In this document: one piece after another, positions 1-11,159 of the stretch
How the letters are laid out: each line of letters starts with the position of its first letter
Numbering within the stretch: position 1 is the first letter of the stretch
From: Pachyseris speciosa
Taxonomy: Eukaryota > Cnidaria > Anthozoa > Scleractinia > Pachyseridae
Direction: 5' to 3'
Assembly: GCA_016490735.1 (NCBI GenBank)
Contig: JAEMWC010000037.1
Coordinates: 670,001 to 734,000 of the forward strand
Length of the DNA stretch: 64,000 nucleotides
Program-made: the position numbers and the translations under genes
The notes under the pieces: model-generated
The model's input: the letters and a program-made list of their open reading frames with translations, nothing else
Databases searched by the model: none
Told to the model about the DNA's origin: nothing

Positions 1-620
1 CAAAAACCAAATATAGTTGAATTGCCTCATGGCAGCTGTAATAACCACACAGATCATGGTCACCCAAGATGAACTGCTGTAATTAGTATAAATACAAATT
101 TTGCAATGGTCTGTTATACTCTACATTTGGTTCGCCCTAAGCAAATAATTTTATAATGACTACAACATTTGCTCATGAACACAAACATGTCCTTGCATGC
201 ATACTCAATCTGAAAGAGTTTGCAAAAACCAAATACAGTTGAATTGCCTCATGGCAGCTGATAACTACACAGACTGAGGAACACAGATCATGGTCGCCCA
301 AGATGAACTGCTGTAAGTATAAATACAAATTTTGCAATGGTCTATTATACTCTACATTTGGTTCTCCCTAAGCAAATAATTTCATAATGACAATAACATT
401 TGCTCATGAATACAACATGTTCTTGCATGCATACCGGTAACATAATATTACTTGTTGCCACTGAATCTGAAGGAGTTTGCAAAAACCAAATACGGTTGAA
501 TTGCCTCATGGTAGCTGTTAACTACACGGGCTGAAGAACATAGATCATGGTCACCTAATATGAACTGCTGCAAGAACAGATACAAATTTTGCAACGGTTG
601 GGGGTACTCAAGGTGAAAGA
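1..620. repeat. Local tandem duplication, about 225-257 bp unit, 2.5 copies
   Basis: The phrase caaaaaccaaatatagttg recurs with small changes at 1, 222 and 479, each time followed by the same text (a cctcatggcagctg block, then an agatgaactgctg block, then a catttggttc block). The copies differ by small indels and point changes, so the duplication is not recent. The third copy overlaps the last exon of the minus-strand gene (448-786), so the repeat probably arose by duplication of the 3' end of that exon plus its flank. Confidence 0.85.
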
Positions 621-3600
621 CATAAAATACTGCCAAAAGCTGTATTGTGGCATGCCCGACTGAATCTTCGCCTCTGCTAATGTTGTTGTAAGTCAGGTCA
701 CCAACCATCACTGTGAAAGCTTTATCATCTTTTTCTGAATGTATCAGAAGGTAGGGATCTTTTGGATTGAAATCTGTTGACCTTTCCTGTACGATAATCA
801 AAAGCAGTATATGAAAAAACCTTTCAACAATCGATTTAAAACTGAAAATCTACTTTATAGCCTGCATAATACCCACATCTAACTGACAAATGAGTATGCA
901 AACACAGCCAGTTGATCAATGATTTTGTTCCAAATCGGAGACTACAGTTTCAACATAATATTGTTGTTTCTATTCATTAGGCACTCAGACTCAACTTGTT
1001 GGGCAAAGGCAAAGGCAACAAATTTCTTACATGTAGTTTTTCAACAGATTTGTTTGCCACTTGAGATAATGTAACAGTTGTATCTATGTAAAATCTCTGC
1101 CTATAAATATGAAGCTCTGGTCAAGTTCTAGTAAAAATAAAACACTTTTTTGCGGTCATGACTGGAGATACATGTACCTACCGGTACATACTTTAGTGTT
1201 TGTGTTATTATTGCTGTAATATAATATCTGTGAGGGCCTAATCAGGATGATTTAGAAGCACATGAGTAATGTGTATGTGAGTGAGGTAGAGAATAAAACA
1301 GTTGCAATGTGGATCCCATCTGGTTCACTGACTCATTTACAAGATACTATAAACATACAACTCCATTAAGTTTGCAGTGATAATTATTTGTACCTCATCA
1401 GCAGATAGGGCAAAGATGGCTGTCTGTTTACAATCCCCAGTTTTCTTTTTGTTCTTTTTCGTTGGAAATACTTGTTGCATGTTCGTTAGTACTACATTAT
1501 CTATGAAGAAAACTAAACAACGTTAACATTGGTTTCATATTAAACAACAATGAACTAATAACTAGAAGTAATCAAAGATTAGGAAGTGCATTCAAAATTC
1601 ATGTTGGGGGTTAGATAAATGTAGATAACTAATGAGGCTTCATAGCTGCTTTGGGAGGAGAAGTCTGGAAAGAAACAAGAGAAAAATGTTGGGAAAACGT
1701 GGAATACATGTACGAGCTCTGAGCCTGCAAAATGGACATGTAAATAACAGTTTGTGGCCACATGTGCCAGTCCAACCAAGATGGCATCCAAACCCTGAAA
1801 TCAAATGGCATCACCAACAATACCTGTGGGGCATCATAAATCCAGCAGGACATCATGAATTATGTATCAATACAGTGGTCATAAAAGTTCCTTTGGAATG
1901 GACTTCATTTTATAATGTACCTGTAGCTTCATCCCTTGTTAAAGAGAACCTCTGTGATAAGAATTCTTTCAACTTTTCAAACTGACTTCTCCAAGCATGT
2001 AATAGCACCTCAAGTCCTTCTGGGTAAGTTTTATATTTACTCTCGGAAATACCAGAATGGTATACCTTCTCTTCAAGGTTTTATAGCCAGGACAAGGCGT
2101 ATTTACAACATCGAACTCCATATTGCCAGGAAAAGAGACAAATTAAACAATCATTTTAGAAAGTGGGAAAAGTTAATAAGCGTTTTTACGAATAAGTGAT
2201 GTTATGATTAATTAAAGTGATGTCATTATAATTTACATACTAAGTAACTGTATTGCTGTAATAGCTTTGTTTAGCTTTGTATTTTTTTGTTTGTACTATA
2301 TATGTGTGTGTGTGTGTGTGTGTGTGCGCGTGTGGGTGTGTTTTTTTTCTTTCTTAATTTTTATTTTGTATGTTAACGAAAGAAATGCTTTAATTAAAAA
2401 ATACTAAAAAAAACAAAAAAACAAAAAAAAAAAACAAAAAACAAAAAAACCTCAAGTCCTTTGACCTTTGTCAATTTCTTCTCAAATTTCAGGATCCTGA
2501 GCAGTTCTTCCTCAAGCCGAAATCCATAAATAAAGAAACTGCAACTGTCAGAAGTTCAGTGGTATAATTTGTTTCCAGTATTCTAAGGCCTCTACAAGGA
2601 CTAATCCTATAAAGGCAGTACAATTTAAGTAACAACTTTTCAAAAAAAAAAAAACTTACTGTAAATGCAATATAACAATAAATTATTAGTTTACAATAAC
2701 ATAAGTAAAGCCATGTCGCAAAAGTACTTGACTTAAGTGACTAACAACAGTTCCACCATCAATTTAAGATTAAGGATAAGCATTGTTCCATCATTCCAGT
2801 TTGAAGAGATGTAAAACAAGATAATTATTTAAGTGAATTATGGAGGTACCTGATCCCCAGCACTAAGAACATGATACTTTGCTATCGTTTCTCTGATTCT
2901 TGTTCATACATCAAGTTTTGTAATCCAGTTTCTTCGAGCGAGGAATTCAGCATCCATAAGGTCCTTTATGACAGTCAGATCTGGGGCTGTCTTCCTGAAC
3001 TCTTCTTGAAGTCGCTTAGCGTGTCTTGATGACGAGGCATCATCATTAACTGGTTGTTGGGGTTCTATATGGGATGTACAAGAAAGCTTAACATTATATG
3101 CTGGCATTTATGCACTTCTTAAAACAGGGGGACCAAATTAAACTAACATGTAACAAAATCTTCAATTAAAGAATTGAAAACAGATGAACAAATTGACAAG
3201 ATTGTAAGATAATAAGCCAGTCTTAAATTTATGAGATGTGACATCTTGTACTATACACACATTAACTTTATTAAAATCCCTCGTCTTGTGAGTATACTGA
3301 ATCAGTGAATTGTAAGTCCTTTGCAGAGGCCTTTACATGTAAGTCATAATTAAAGGGAAATATAATGTGAACTTTTAAACAACTAGAATGCAATGTCACC
3401 AACAGAATACAGCATACCTTCATCAGAACTTGATTTTGGCCTTTTGATATCCAGCATAACACTTGTTGACTTTCTTCTCGCCTGATAACGCTTGTTTTCC
3501 ATTGCCCTTCGTATCTTCTCAGTAAGGAGTCCCTGGAAACCAATATAACTGAAATCTAAAAGCTGAATACACTAAATGCATGAGGGAGCAACATTTATTC

Positions 3601-4369
3601 CGCTTTATGACATGGTTGCAAACCCTTGAAGCAAACAAAACTTCCCTAACCTTTTTCCTGGCCAAAGCCACTGTACACGTGTAGATCATAATAAGACTGA
3701 TAAAAGGAAAAGATGGTCAATTTATACTTTAAAGTTGCTTACAATAACTATTTTGCAGAAAACATTCAATACTATCTATAGTAAGGAGATGCAACTACCC
3801 ATTCCTTGAAAGCTGGACTGGCACCATTCCATTCATCAGTCATTTTCAGTGTCTCCAGTGGATTGGCTTGCTTTAGCCCAGGGTACAAACTGCAACATTT
3901 CCAGGCAACCCACTCTATTGTCTTGATGCATGGGTGGGGGTTCTCTGCCTCTAGGTGTTCTGTGAGCTGCCGAATAAATGCTTTCATGGCATCTTGGGGC
4001 ATTGACCCGTATGCTTCAGACTCGGAAAGTGCCTTATTCACTTTCTTGCCAAAATTGTTTGGAGTTCAAAGGTCTCTGGTAGGTCATGAGGGATATAGGA
4101 TGCTATGCCAGGTGGTCGGGGTTTGCAACTTTGAGGACGTGTTTTACTCTGACTTGACATCTTTGGACTTTCTGATATTTCTTCTGAGCTTCCCTCTCCT
4201 TCTTCTGAAGATCTTATACAAAAACTGCCTGATGTTGAACTTGAGCTTTGAGATGAAGGAAATGATCGTCTATGTGAAGATGAATTACTGGAACTTGGAT
4301 TTGAATAACTGCTGGAGGGGGAGAATACCTTAACTGTGGAATGCATTCAAGGATATCATCACCTTTCCT
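448..4369 (-). CDS. 3' part of an unrecognised spliced gene (four exons)
   Basis: I infer four minus-strand exons: 4369-3798, 3532-3418, 3064-2910 and 786-448. Each junction shows AG acceptors and GT donors (for example ggtttccag|GG at 3532, AAG|GTATG at 3418, ccatatag|AA at 3064, GAT|GTATG at 2910, gtacag|GA at 786). The last exon ends in TAA at 448. The first exon encodes a serine-rich stretch (about 4330-4230) and then a helical region rich in E, K and A. The third carries an LQEEFRK segment and the last an FLQQFIL segment. From memory the layout resembles large uncharacterised proteins common in fish and cnidarian genomes, some TE-linked; no function can be named. Two single-base frame slips lie in the first exon (near 4315 and 4041), so it may be a pseudogene or hold sequence errors. 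Exons at 11160-11507 may be its 5' end. Confidence 0.5.
787..1935. other. Intron or intergenic stretch, no gene seen
   Basis: AT-rich DNA between two putative exons of the minus-strand gene. Short reading frames here overlap on both strands without splice context or recognisable motifs. I see nothing else supportable. Confidence 0.5.
1936..2199 (+). pseudogene. LINE ORF2 C-terminal remnant
   Basis: An 87-residue open frame ends with a motif set seen at the C-terminus of many animal LINE reverse transcriptases: a KFYIYSRKYQN segment, then IPSLQGFIARTR, a run of basic residues and FRKWEKL before the stop. It sits in an intron of the minus-strand gene. Downstream are a (TG)n tract and an A-rich tract, which would fit a degenerate 3' tail. 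No catalytic RT motif is present, so this is only the tail end. The clade cannot be fixed from so little sequence. Confidence 0.45.
2299..2453. repeat. (TG)n and A-rich low-complexity tracts
   Basis: A (TG)n microsatellite occupies roughly 2302-2342. An A-rich tract with interspersed C (aaaaaacaaa type) covers about 2395-2452. Both follow the LINE-like remnant and may mark its 3' tail. Confidence 0.8.
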
Positions 4370-4379
4370 CTGCAAGTCC

Positions 4380-5309
4380 AAAATACATCAAACAGTTATT
4401 AAACCTAACATGATCTAAAAAGCCTTTTGGGTGATTTTACATTTTCCCCCACAGAATTACTGGAGTCACCAGCTTCATGATTAGAATTAATATAATCACT
4501 GGGTTAATGTTTGTCCAAAGTCTGTTGTAAATTCATTGCAAATATTACAATAAAATGTATTTTGCACGGCACAAGAAACATGGTGGCTCGCCCAATGGTC
4601 AGAACAACACCGAATAACAATGGCACAAAAGAACAAAAGGCAGTTACAAACTGTGTGTGGATGCTGGTGGTGAAGACTGAAAGCATTGAAAGAATTTATT
4701 AGGAAATCGTCGGGGCAGAAACGCTATAGTTAACAAGCAGAAAAAGAAGAAAAACAAGACTACGTAAGTAAATACCAACATTTTTAATGGTGAACTCAAA
4801 TAAAATTGATTGCAACAGTGATCGTTTTTAGTATTAACAACAGGTTTTTAGAAATTGATGTGTAAGTTTTTACAAGTTGCATAAAAGCAGTGTTCTCAAC
4901 ATTTTACAAGATATAAAATACACAGTTAAAAGTAACAAGTGAAACGATAAAATCAGTTTAGCCATTTCTGTAAGAGGATATTTGAGGTGTAGTAATTAAG
5001 GGAAGTATAACATGTGGTATTAAAAACAAAAACGACGAGATGTTGCTGTTGAAATGGTATGATTTTAACGTTGCCTTGGGTAACTTGCTAAATTAACACA
5101 ATTGAATATTTCCTTAGTACTCAGGTTACCGTAAGGGAGTTGGAAAAATAAACAAGAGAAGAGAAATTGTATAACACAACTACGATATTGACGGAAGGTA
5201 AGGTAATGCTCTTAAAGCATTTCTGTGGTTTCCTTGGTTATAAAATTTTTATGCCTTCCCTGGAAAATAATTTTAAGTCTTGTAATTATTAATCGATTAG
5301 GTTGTTTAT
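4380..5309. other. AT-rich spacer without recognisable gene
   Basis: No splice-bounded exon or repeat with clear ends is visible. One short frame is open on both strands around 4504-4702 but has no motif. The stretch contains a likely intron or intergenic sequence of the minus-strand gene. Confidence 0.4.
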
Positions 5310-6620
5310 GGTGTCATTAAAGCAAGTACACTTAACTATGTCTTTGTTTTGCAGGGCTTGAATGAGAGTTTAAGAAAAGGAGAGTTAATGTGCATACATC
5401 TAAATATGACTTAATAAGGGGAGGAACTTTGAAATCATTGAAGTTGTTGGTCTGGTACATTGTATGTTTTTCCCCTGCCTGTGACATAATTTTCTTCAAG
5501 CCTTATAATGGGATACCAGATGTCATCTGACAGTCTGTTGTTATTAGGAAGCTGCTTATAGCATCATTAAAGCAAGTAAACTTGAGAATTTTTTATCCAC
5601 CCTGGACTGAACGAAAATTTGAGCAAATAGGTAACTCTTGTATTGCAAATGCTTGGAAGAGCAGTTATGTTGCACCTGCTACAAGTTACAGTTTTCCTTT
5701 AAGGTGGGCCCACACGAGGGGACATGTTGCAGGAACATGTTGCTGCAACATGTAGCAGGGACAAAATCGTGTTACGTACACACTGACGGACATGTTGCAG
5801 GGATGTGTAGCAGGGACATGTAGCAGGGACCAAATCGCAGAGTTTGCACACTTGTGATAAAGTTCCTGGGATATGTTGCAGGGACATATCCCCTAGTAGG
5901 CGTTGACACCTTTTTCACTTGTGCAACATGAATTTTGTGCAAAATGTGTCCCTGCAACATGTCACACGGAGTTCAACCTGTTGAACTTCATGGGACATGT
6001 TGCGGGGACAAATTTTGCGCAAAATTTATGTTGCACGAGAGAACAAGTGTCAACACACACAAGGGGATGTGTCCCTGCAACATCTACCAGGGATATGTTC
6101 CAGCTACATTTTCGTGTGTGTGTGCTAGTCATCATCCTTCCCCTGATTCATGTCCCTGCTACACGTCCCAGCTAGATAACCCCTAATGTGCACAGTTTAT
6201 AAATGTGTCCCTGCTACGTTTTGCAGCAACTTGTTCCTGCAACAAATCCCCTAGTGTGGGCCCACCTTTAATCTGTGATTCACTATTGGCTATGCATGTA
6301 CTTTAAATCTAAATATCACTGTAAGGGAAGGAACTGTGAAATTACTTGAGTTGTTTTATCTGCTATAATTTTCTTATTCCCTGCTTGTAACATGATTTAG
6401 TGGTATATCAGATAACGACATCTTGGAGTCGGTTGGTTTGAGGAAGCTGCTTATGGTATCATTAAAGCAAGTAAATTTGAGAATCTTTTTGTCTTGTATA
6501 GTTTGAATGACAATTTGAGCAACTAATTTTGTATTGCAAATGCTTGAAAGAGTAGTAATGTTGCAGTTGTTACAAGTTACAGTTTCACTTTCAAGTTGTG
6601 CTTCAGTGATGGTCATGTTG
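5310..6620. repeat. Three-copy local duplication around the RPA-like reading frame
   Basis: The phrase cattaaagcaagta occurs at about 5317, 5567 and 6460. The last two copies continue to align over about 140 bp (a ttgagaat block, a gcaaatgcttg block, then gttacaagttacag). The 6460 copy overlaps the C-terminal end of the RPA-like frame on the minus strand, so the left copies are duplicated fragments of that exon end. A MITE (5703-6266) has since been inserted at the edge of the middle copy. Confidence 0.75.
5703..6266. mobile_element. MITE with about 60-bp terminal inverted repeats, TTTAA target duplication
   Basis: The termini read ggtgggcccacac at the left and gtgtgggcccacc at the right. 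The inversion continues inward for about 60 bp (tgttgcaggaaca / tgttcctgcaaca, then agcagggaca / tgtccctgct). Flanks are TTTAA at 5698-5702 and again at 6267-6271. The interior is built of many variants of catgttgcagggaca in both orientations. The TTAA core of the target fits piggyBac-type insertion, but no transposase is encoded, so the family is inferred only from the site. Frames inside it are not genes. Confidence 0.9.
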
Positions 6621-7319
6621 CATACTATGCAAGAGGCAGTACGCTTGATCTGCACACCAATGCAGTGGCCTTCAGTGGTGTTGTCTTTTATTTCTGGTGT
6701 GGTCAGATTGATGTTCTGTAAATCATCAATTTCTTGAGGGTCAGTGGCTTCACTAGTATTTAAATACTTGACATCATCAAAAATGCCAAGTTTCAATTGT
6801 TTGAAGTAGTATGTTTTCCCAGCCTGAATTTTATCGATTATGCTTTCCCACAAGACCAGTTTCATCAGCTATAAGACAATCACTTTTATATTTTGCCTTC
6901 TGACCATCCTTTATAATGACTTGTTTATTTTCCGTCTTCTTGAGGACTTTGGCCTTGACATCTATAGTTTCGTACAGATCTTTTCCTAGTGCTTGAGTAA
7001 TTGTGCATAGCTGGTTGCTAAAGCTTTCATTAAAGGAAAATGACAAAGAAGTTGGAGAAATTTTCGCATGTTTTGCAATGGTAAATTCTTCTTGCGTATG
7101 GAACCTTTTTGATGGTGTATGTTTCACTCCAATAATCTTCACTGCTGATTTATTAAGGAATGCTTGGTTTAAATTCGTGCGCTTTTGAGGTGAATAGCAC
7201 ACAGTATGTACTGCTTCTTCTTCCCCTGTTTGGATGCGGCAGTTGAAGTAGTTAGTGGTGGAATTTCTTGCTGTTTGAACCTCTGTTAACAAATGTACAT
7301 ATCCTTCTATGGATTCGTC
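6374..7319 (-). pseudogene. RPA-like OB-fold single-strand DNA-binding protein, frameshifted
   Basis: A minus-strand frame enters after a candidate acceptor (ttttttcctag, 7320). Features in order: an EGYVHLLTEV segment, CYSPQKR near 7200-7180, a central helical region, then KSDCLIADETG and VLWESIIDKIQAGKTYYF near 6860-6780. A later region has two CxxC-type pairs (CIVCN and CNNCN), which would bind zinc. OB-fold order plus a late zinc ribbon matches the replication protein A large-subunit plan. From memory, closely similar free-standing proteins occur in cnidarians and fish, often in multiple copies. A one-base slip near 6860 splits the frame into halves of about 153 and 163 residues. RPA-like genes are known passengers of Helitrons, but no Helitron helicase is seen here. 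Confidence 0.55.
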
Positions 7320-7369
7320 TAGGAAAAAAATGGAAGAACAATTTAGTAATTTTGTATTTGTGGCTCAGT

Positions 7370-7990
7370 CAATTCTATATTTCAGACAAGGTCTATATTT
7401 CCTGTCCCCGCCGTTCTGTCAACTGCTTGGTGTCCTACATTGTAGAAACTGGTAGGAACCTTAACACGTGACTGACTGAACATAAACAAGTAAACAAGCG
7501 AGTAGAAATGGCGATGTAAACAATCGCATTTCTGAAGATCACTGACATATTTATCACAGAATCCTGACTGGGACTCTGCTAAATGGTTAACATACAGCAC
7601 CAACTGGTTTCAACGACTGCCTCTGGAAAACTTAGAACACAGACACATCTCTCTACAGATGTCAACAACTATACGCCTTACCAACGACTCATTAATGACA
7701 TAAACAAACTGACAAACAATAGACGGATCAAAACCGACCAATGAGTGTTGAAAAACTACACGAGTCTTACAGCCAATCAGATCATAGCTAAAGTGGCCAA
7801 TCATGTTCAATGAAGCAGACTTTACAACATCATCGACTGACAACTATTATTTTGTCAACTCTGAAGATGACTTCCAAAGAGGTTGTTGAAATGTCAGTCA
7901 CCAACAACTTTTCAGAACTTCTCTCACCTGGATGATCACACTATATGAACTACTGATACTCCTGGGTTCAAAACACTTATTTTATAAAAA
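7370..7990 (+). pseudogene. Penelope-like GIY-YIG endonuclease fragment and 3' tail
   Basis: In the frame starting near 7370 the peptide contains YIVETGRNLNT and then an EHK-type continuation, which is the YIG half of a GIY-YIG endonuclease as carried by Penelope-like elements. Stops and slips break the frame after about 7500. Downstream, the phrase around RLINDINKLTNN (about 7690-7725) resembles the C-terminal end of such proteins. The tail then contains the hammerhead-like motif at 7861-7895. The reverse transcriptase is absent, consistent with 5' truncation. Confidence 0.55.
7851..7905 (+). ncRNA. Degenerate hammerhead-ribozyme-like motif in Penelope-like tail
   Basis: The core CTGAAGA lies at 7861-7867 and GAAA at 7888-7891, followed by TGTC. 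The intervening segment can fold as stem II: gacttc pairs with gaggtt (with G-U pairs) around a CAAA loop. Position 17 would be the C at 7895. The stem III part (ATGT) is only four bases and is weakly self-complementary, as expected for dimeric Penelope-type hammerheads. Stem I is partial (act/agt, then mismatches). I regard it as a decayed copy. Confidence 0.5.
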
Positions 7991-8511
7991 AAAAAAAAGC
8001 TTGTTTTTTTTCCTGAGTCTTTACTTTTGCTACTCTTTGTTTGTGTTGATGTACTTTTACTAAAAGAAAAGAAGAATAAGAGATAATTATATTTGTGTGT
8101 AAATGAATGTAATTGTGTTCATTACCTTTAATGGCAATGGGTTGATGTATTTAGAGATTGCTAGGGTCTTATCAGGATACAAAAACTTACCTTGAGTTTG
8201 ATGCCATGTTTGGAATGTCAGTTACAACTGTACTGTGAAATAAAAGTAACAGTATTGTGACCACTTTTCATATTTGCAGTACAATGAATTAGTTTGTAAT
8301 GTGCTTGATATACTTCATGTAGACATACAATGTAAATGACCAAGTACAAGTATAGTTAAGTTGTTTCTTCTCAGTTTAATGCCATTACCATCAGGAAAGC
8401 TCATAGTCAATGAACATTATGTAGGTTCATATGAGTGGTATGAGCATGTACCAGAACATTAGAAAATAAGGAATATCTCTTTCTCTATTTTCATGCAAAA
8501 CACTTTGATAT
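7991..8511. other. No gene seen
   Basis: AT-rich DNA with a short A tract at about 7986-7998 and no supported reading frame, repeat or RNA. It separates the Penelope-like tail from the next MITE. Confidence 0.4.
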
Positions 8512-8515
8512 TTAA

Positions 8516-9170
8516 GGTGATTCCTCTCAATTGCATGGCGCATCCTTACTGCGCATAATTTATGGCGTCATTTAGCGCGCGCTCGTGCGCACGTACACTA
8601 GAAACATTGCGAATTTGCCTTGACATTGAGCTTTTTCAGCTGAAATTTTCCCTTTGTCGTCGTTTTGTAAAGAAACGAGCGCGGCGACCCCCCTTTTTTA
8701 TTGGTGTAATGTACTTGTAATAGGCACACGAAAAACATATTTTAAGGAGAAAAAAAGTTTAATAGTAGAAGTTGGATTATTTATATATAAATGGGGTGAA
8801 ACTCTGCGTTTGGAGCCAGGAAGGAGTTTGAGGTGATGACGAAGTGGTCCAGTTTCCTCACATTATTTGCAAGATCGGGCAATTTGGTATCACAATACTA
8901 AAAGAATATAGCCCAGAAAAACAATTAGGCTCTAGTTTTCACTACTATTCATAGTTTTTGCTACATAATAAAAGCTTTCTTCAGTTGTTCATGCTTCGAA
9001 CATTTCTCACACAACTCCGTAAAAACACTTAGAACAACGAGTATGCAGGGAGAAAACAAGCACGGTGACCCCATCTTTTTATTGCATTTTTTCAATGTCC
9101 TATGCATGACTATCAATTGTGCCAAGTCTGAAAAAACTCTTACTAGTACATCCTTTTCAGGGGAATTACC
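8516..9170. mobile_element. MITE-like element with TTAA target duplication
   Basis: Left end GGTGATTCC follows TTAA at 8512-8515; right end GGAATTACC precedes TTAA at 9171-9174. The ends are imperfect inverted repeats (GGTGATTCC against GGTAATTCC). TTAA duplication and GGT/ACC ends match the element at 5703-6266, suggesting the same transposition machinery, though the interiors differ. Inside, two related segments near 8670-8705 and 9045-9080 (both with a gaccccc/gacccca core before a T run) are diverged direct repeats. No transposase is present. Confidence 0.75.
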
Positions 9171-9192
9171 TTAAACTGCCTCATTAAAGCAA

Positions 9193-9669
9193 TCAACAAG
9201 TGCACAAACTGACTTGTGATCTGTAAAATATGTTTTTTTCAAGTACTTCTACCTTAATATTTGATATGGGTATGTTACTATAAACATGATCTATGCAAGT
9301 CTTGTTATCAGTGGTGTAAGATGATACAAGCTGTTTATATCCATGATCTCTTACAAATAAGTTATACAGTGATGTTCTCCCTGCGTTTTCTAGCCAGTCA
9401 ATATTAAAATCACCAATAAAAATATTGAGTTGCAAGGCCTGTGAAAATAACACATTAGATAATGCAGAACACATTTGCACTACAGGTATACTAGGTGAGC
9501 GATATATGCCAAATATGTGTATGTGTGGAGCAGTCATTAGTCTGATAGCAGTTATTTCAATCCCATGAGAATTACAGGAGTATGGATAACCAGGATAGTA
9601 ATCAACACCTGAACGGTGTACGTGATCTAAATTGCAAATCGTTTTTCCTACTTTTGAGTTCCTTATCAC
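9193..9669 (-). pseudogene. APE-type endonuclease fragment of a LINE-like retrotransposon
   Basis: A 158-residue minus-strand frame contains IFIGDFNIDW (about 9425-9396), the GDFN motif of AP-endonuclease-like LINE nucleases, and later CIDHVYSN (about 9300-9277), the T/C-x-IDHVxxN motif. The expected SDH-type histidine motif is visible only in another frame near 9215 (TDHK), so there is a frameshift just before the end. Such domains nick target DNA for target-primed reverse transcription, or occur in Helentron-type Helitrons. No reverse transcriptase follows within the window, so the parent element cannot be assigned. Confidence 0.7.
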
Positions 9670-9746
9670 TGATTATTGGTACTTTTGTAACAGAATCAAC
9701 AGCTGTATTGTGTTGTACAGAACCAGGCACAGCTTTCAGGAATACT

Positions 9747-10358
9747 CTAACAAGGGTGCATTTCGCAATGACATTGCTTCGAACAAAAGGTGTCGGATTG
9801 ATTTCCTTCACGGTCAAAAGACTTATCCACACTATCATTTCTGTCAAATATTTTGTCATAAGCAACATTGCATGAAGTCTCACCAGTGTGCATTATCTCC
9901 CGAAGGACGTTCATTGTCTCCCGAAGGAGGTTCATTGTCTCCCGAAGGAGGTTTATTGTTTCACAGAGGAGATTTTTTGTGTCCCAAAAGATCGGAACAC
10001 CCCTCAAATCGGAGCTAGTGCAGACAACTCCTGTTAGGTGCTTTTCAACGGAAACGCGGCTAACATTTTGACAGATACAATGTTTAGCACATCGTGCACG
10101 GTTACTTCCAAACAAAAACGATGAATGAAAATCAATTGTGCTTAAATCAAAAGAATCGTGGATCGCCAAAGTTTTGACAATGTTCGAATTCGTTGCTCGA
10201 TAACTGTTGTCAAACAAACAGGTCTGTCCATTCACCAAATCTCTTTCAAAAACATCTCGAACGGTGCGGAAAGTGTCGAACAGTTCTTTACGAACATACG
10301 AGTTACGTATTCCTCGAAAGCTGCGCCTGATTGAGTGGGTAAAACAGAGAGAAAACAT
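9747..10358 (-). CDS. Unrecognised 203-residue open frame with short internal repeats
   Basis: An ATG-started frame runs from 10358 to 9747. Its N-terminal half is mixed polar and aromatic sequence without a motif I recognise. The middle contains three to four tandem heptapeptides of the LLRETMN type, encoded by a 21-bp tandem repeat at about 9896-9962. The opposite strand is also partly open over the repeat, as expected for a 21-bp array. No start context, splice site or homology supports a true gene, and it overlaps the flank of the endonuclease fragment. It may be chance coding across a minisatellite. Confidence 0.2.
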   Translation of the reverse strand: MFSLCFTHSIRRSFRGIRNSYVRKELFDTFRTVRDVFERDLVNGQTCLFDNSYRATNSNIVKTLAIHDSFDLSTIDFHSSFLFGSNRARCAKHCICQNVSRVSVEKHLTGVVCTSSDLRGVPIFWDTKNLLCETINLLRETMNLLRETMNVLREIMHTGETSCNVAYDKIFDRNDSVDKSFDREGNQSDTFCSKQCHCEMHPC

Positions 10359-10559
10359 TTCTACTTACCAAATTTCGTTGTTGTTGGTACACCCGCTACG
10401 CCGCTAGTTCTGCTTGTCAGCAAAAAAACGTGGCTTACTTGTCATTTCGGGCGCCATAGGTACGTCAGCAAAAAAATTTCCAAGCGTTTGCAGACATTTA
10501 TCGCCAACCATATTTGGAAGATCGGATATATCCGTATCATAGTCGTTTGCGATCGTTGA

Positions 10560-11150
10560 CTGCATTTCTCATGATCTTATTGGCTCCCGAAGTTTCTTTT
10601 GTTACCTTACACATGTGATGGCATAAAGGATGCTGTTCTGACAGCATCCACAAAAATGCAATCTGAAAACAATCCAGTTCTACAGCAAAACCGGAAAGAG
10701 CCACCTTAAGCCTTATAGATGATTGTAAAGTTCATGCTTACGGAGATTTTGGAAATTGTTGGTCCAAACTATCCTGAAATTACCCATAGGGAATTCAACT
10801 CACATATATATAACATCATCTTTAAACGTCAAGGAAGAATTAGTCGTAAACTGGCAAAGAAAATATAAGTCACGACCGTTCATATCGATTTTTGGAGGAC
10901 GCACAGAGACCATTTGAAAAATTTAGCGGCATGTTTTAATTTGTAATCCATTTCCATCCACTCCATCCGTTACAAAACACCATCGTTGATAGTTTCATCA
11001 GACAAATATACCAACTGTTAATAAAAATACGCCATTAGTTAAAGGTTTCCAATCACACAAATACAGATTTTAATTGTTCAAAGAAATGCTTAAATCCATA
11101 ACCATGCCCCTTTAATAAGCTTACTGTAAAGTACAGAAATTGAAATCTTC
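10560..11150. other. No gene seen; intronic if the 11160-11507 exons are real
   Basis: AT-rich sequence with scattered short frames. A short inverted repeat (ggatgctgttctgacagcatcc, split by its centre, near 10629-10650) is present but has no supported role. Confidence 0.35.
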
Positions 11151-11159
11151 AAAACTCAC

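Noticed and set aside
5638..6186. Cysteine-rich peptides on both strands
   Set aside because: They come from the repeated catgttgcagggaca units of a MITE and are open on both strands by repetition.
9868..10071. CRISPR-like short repeat array near 9.9 kb
   Set aside because: The 21-bp units are directly adjacent without spacers and the DNA is from an animal; it is a minisatellite.
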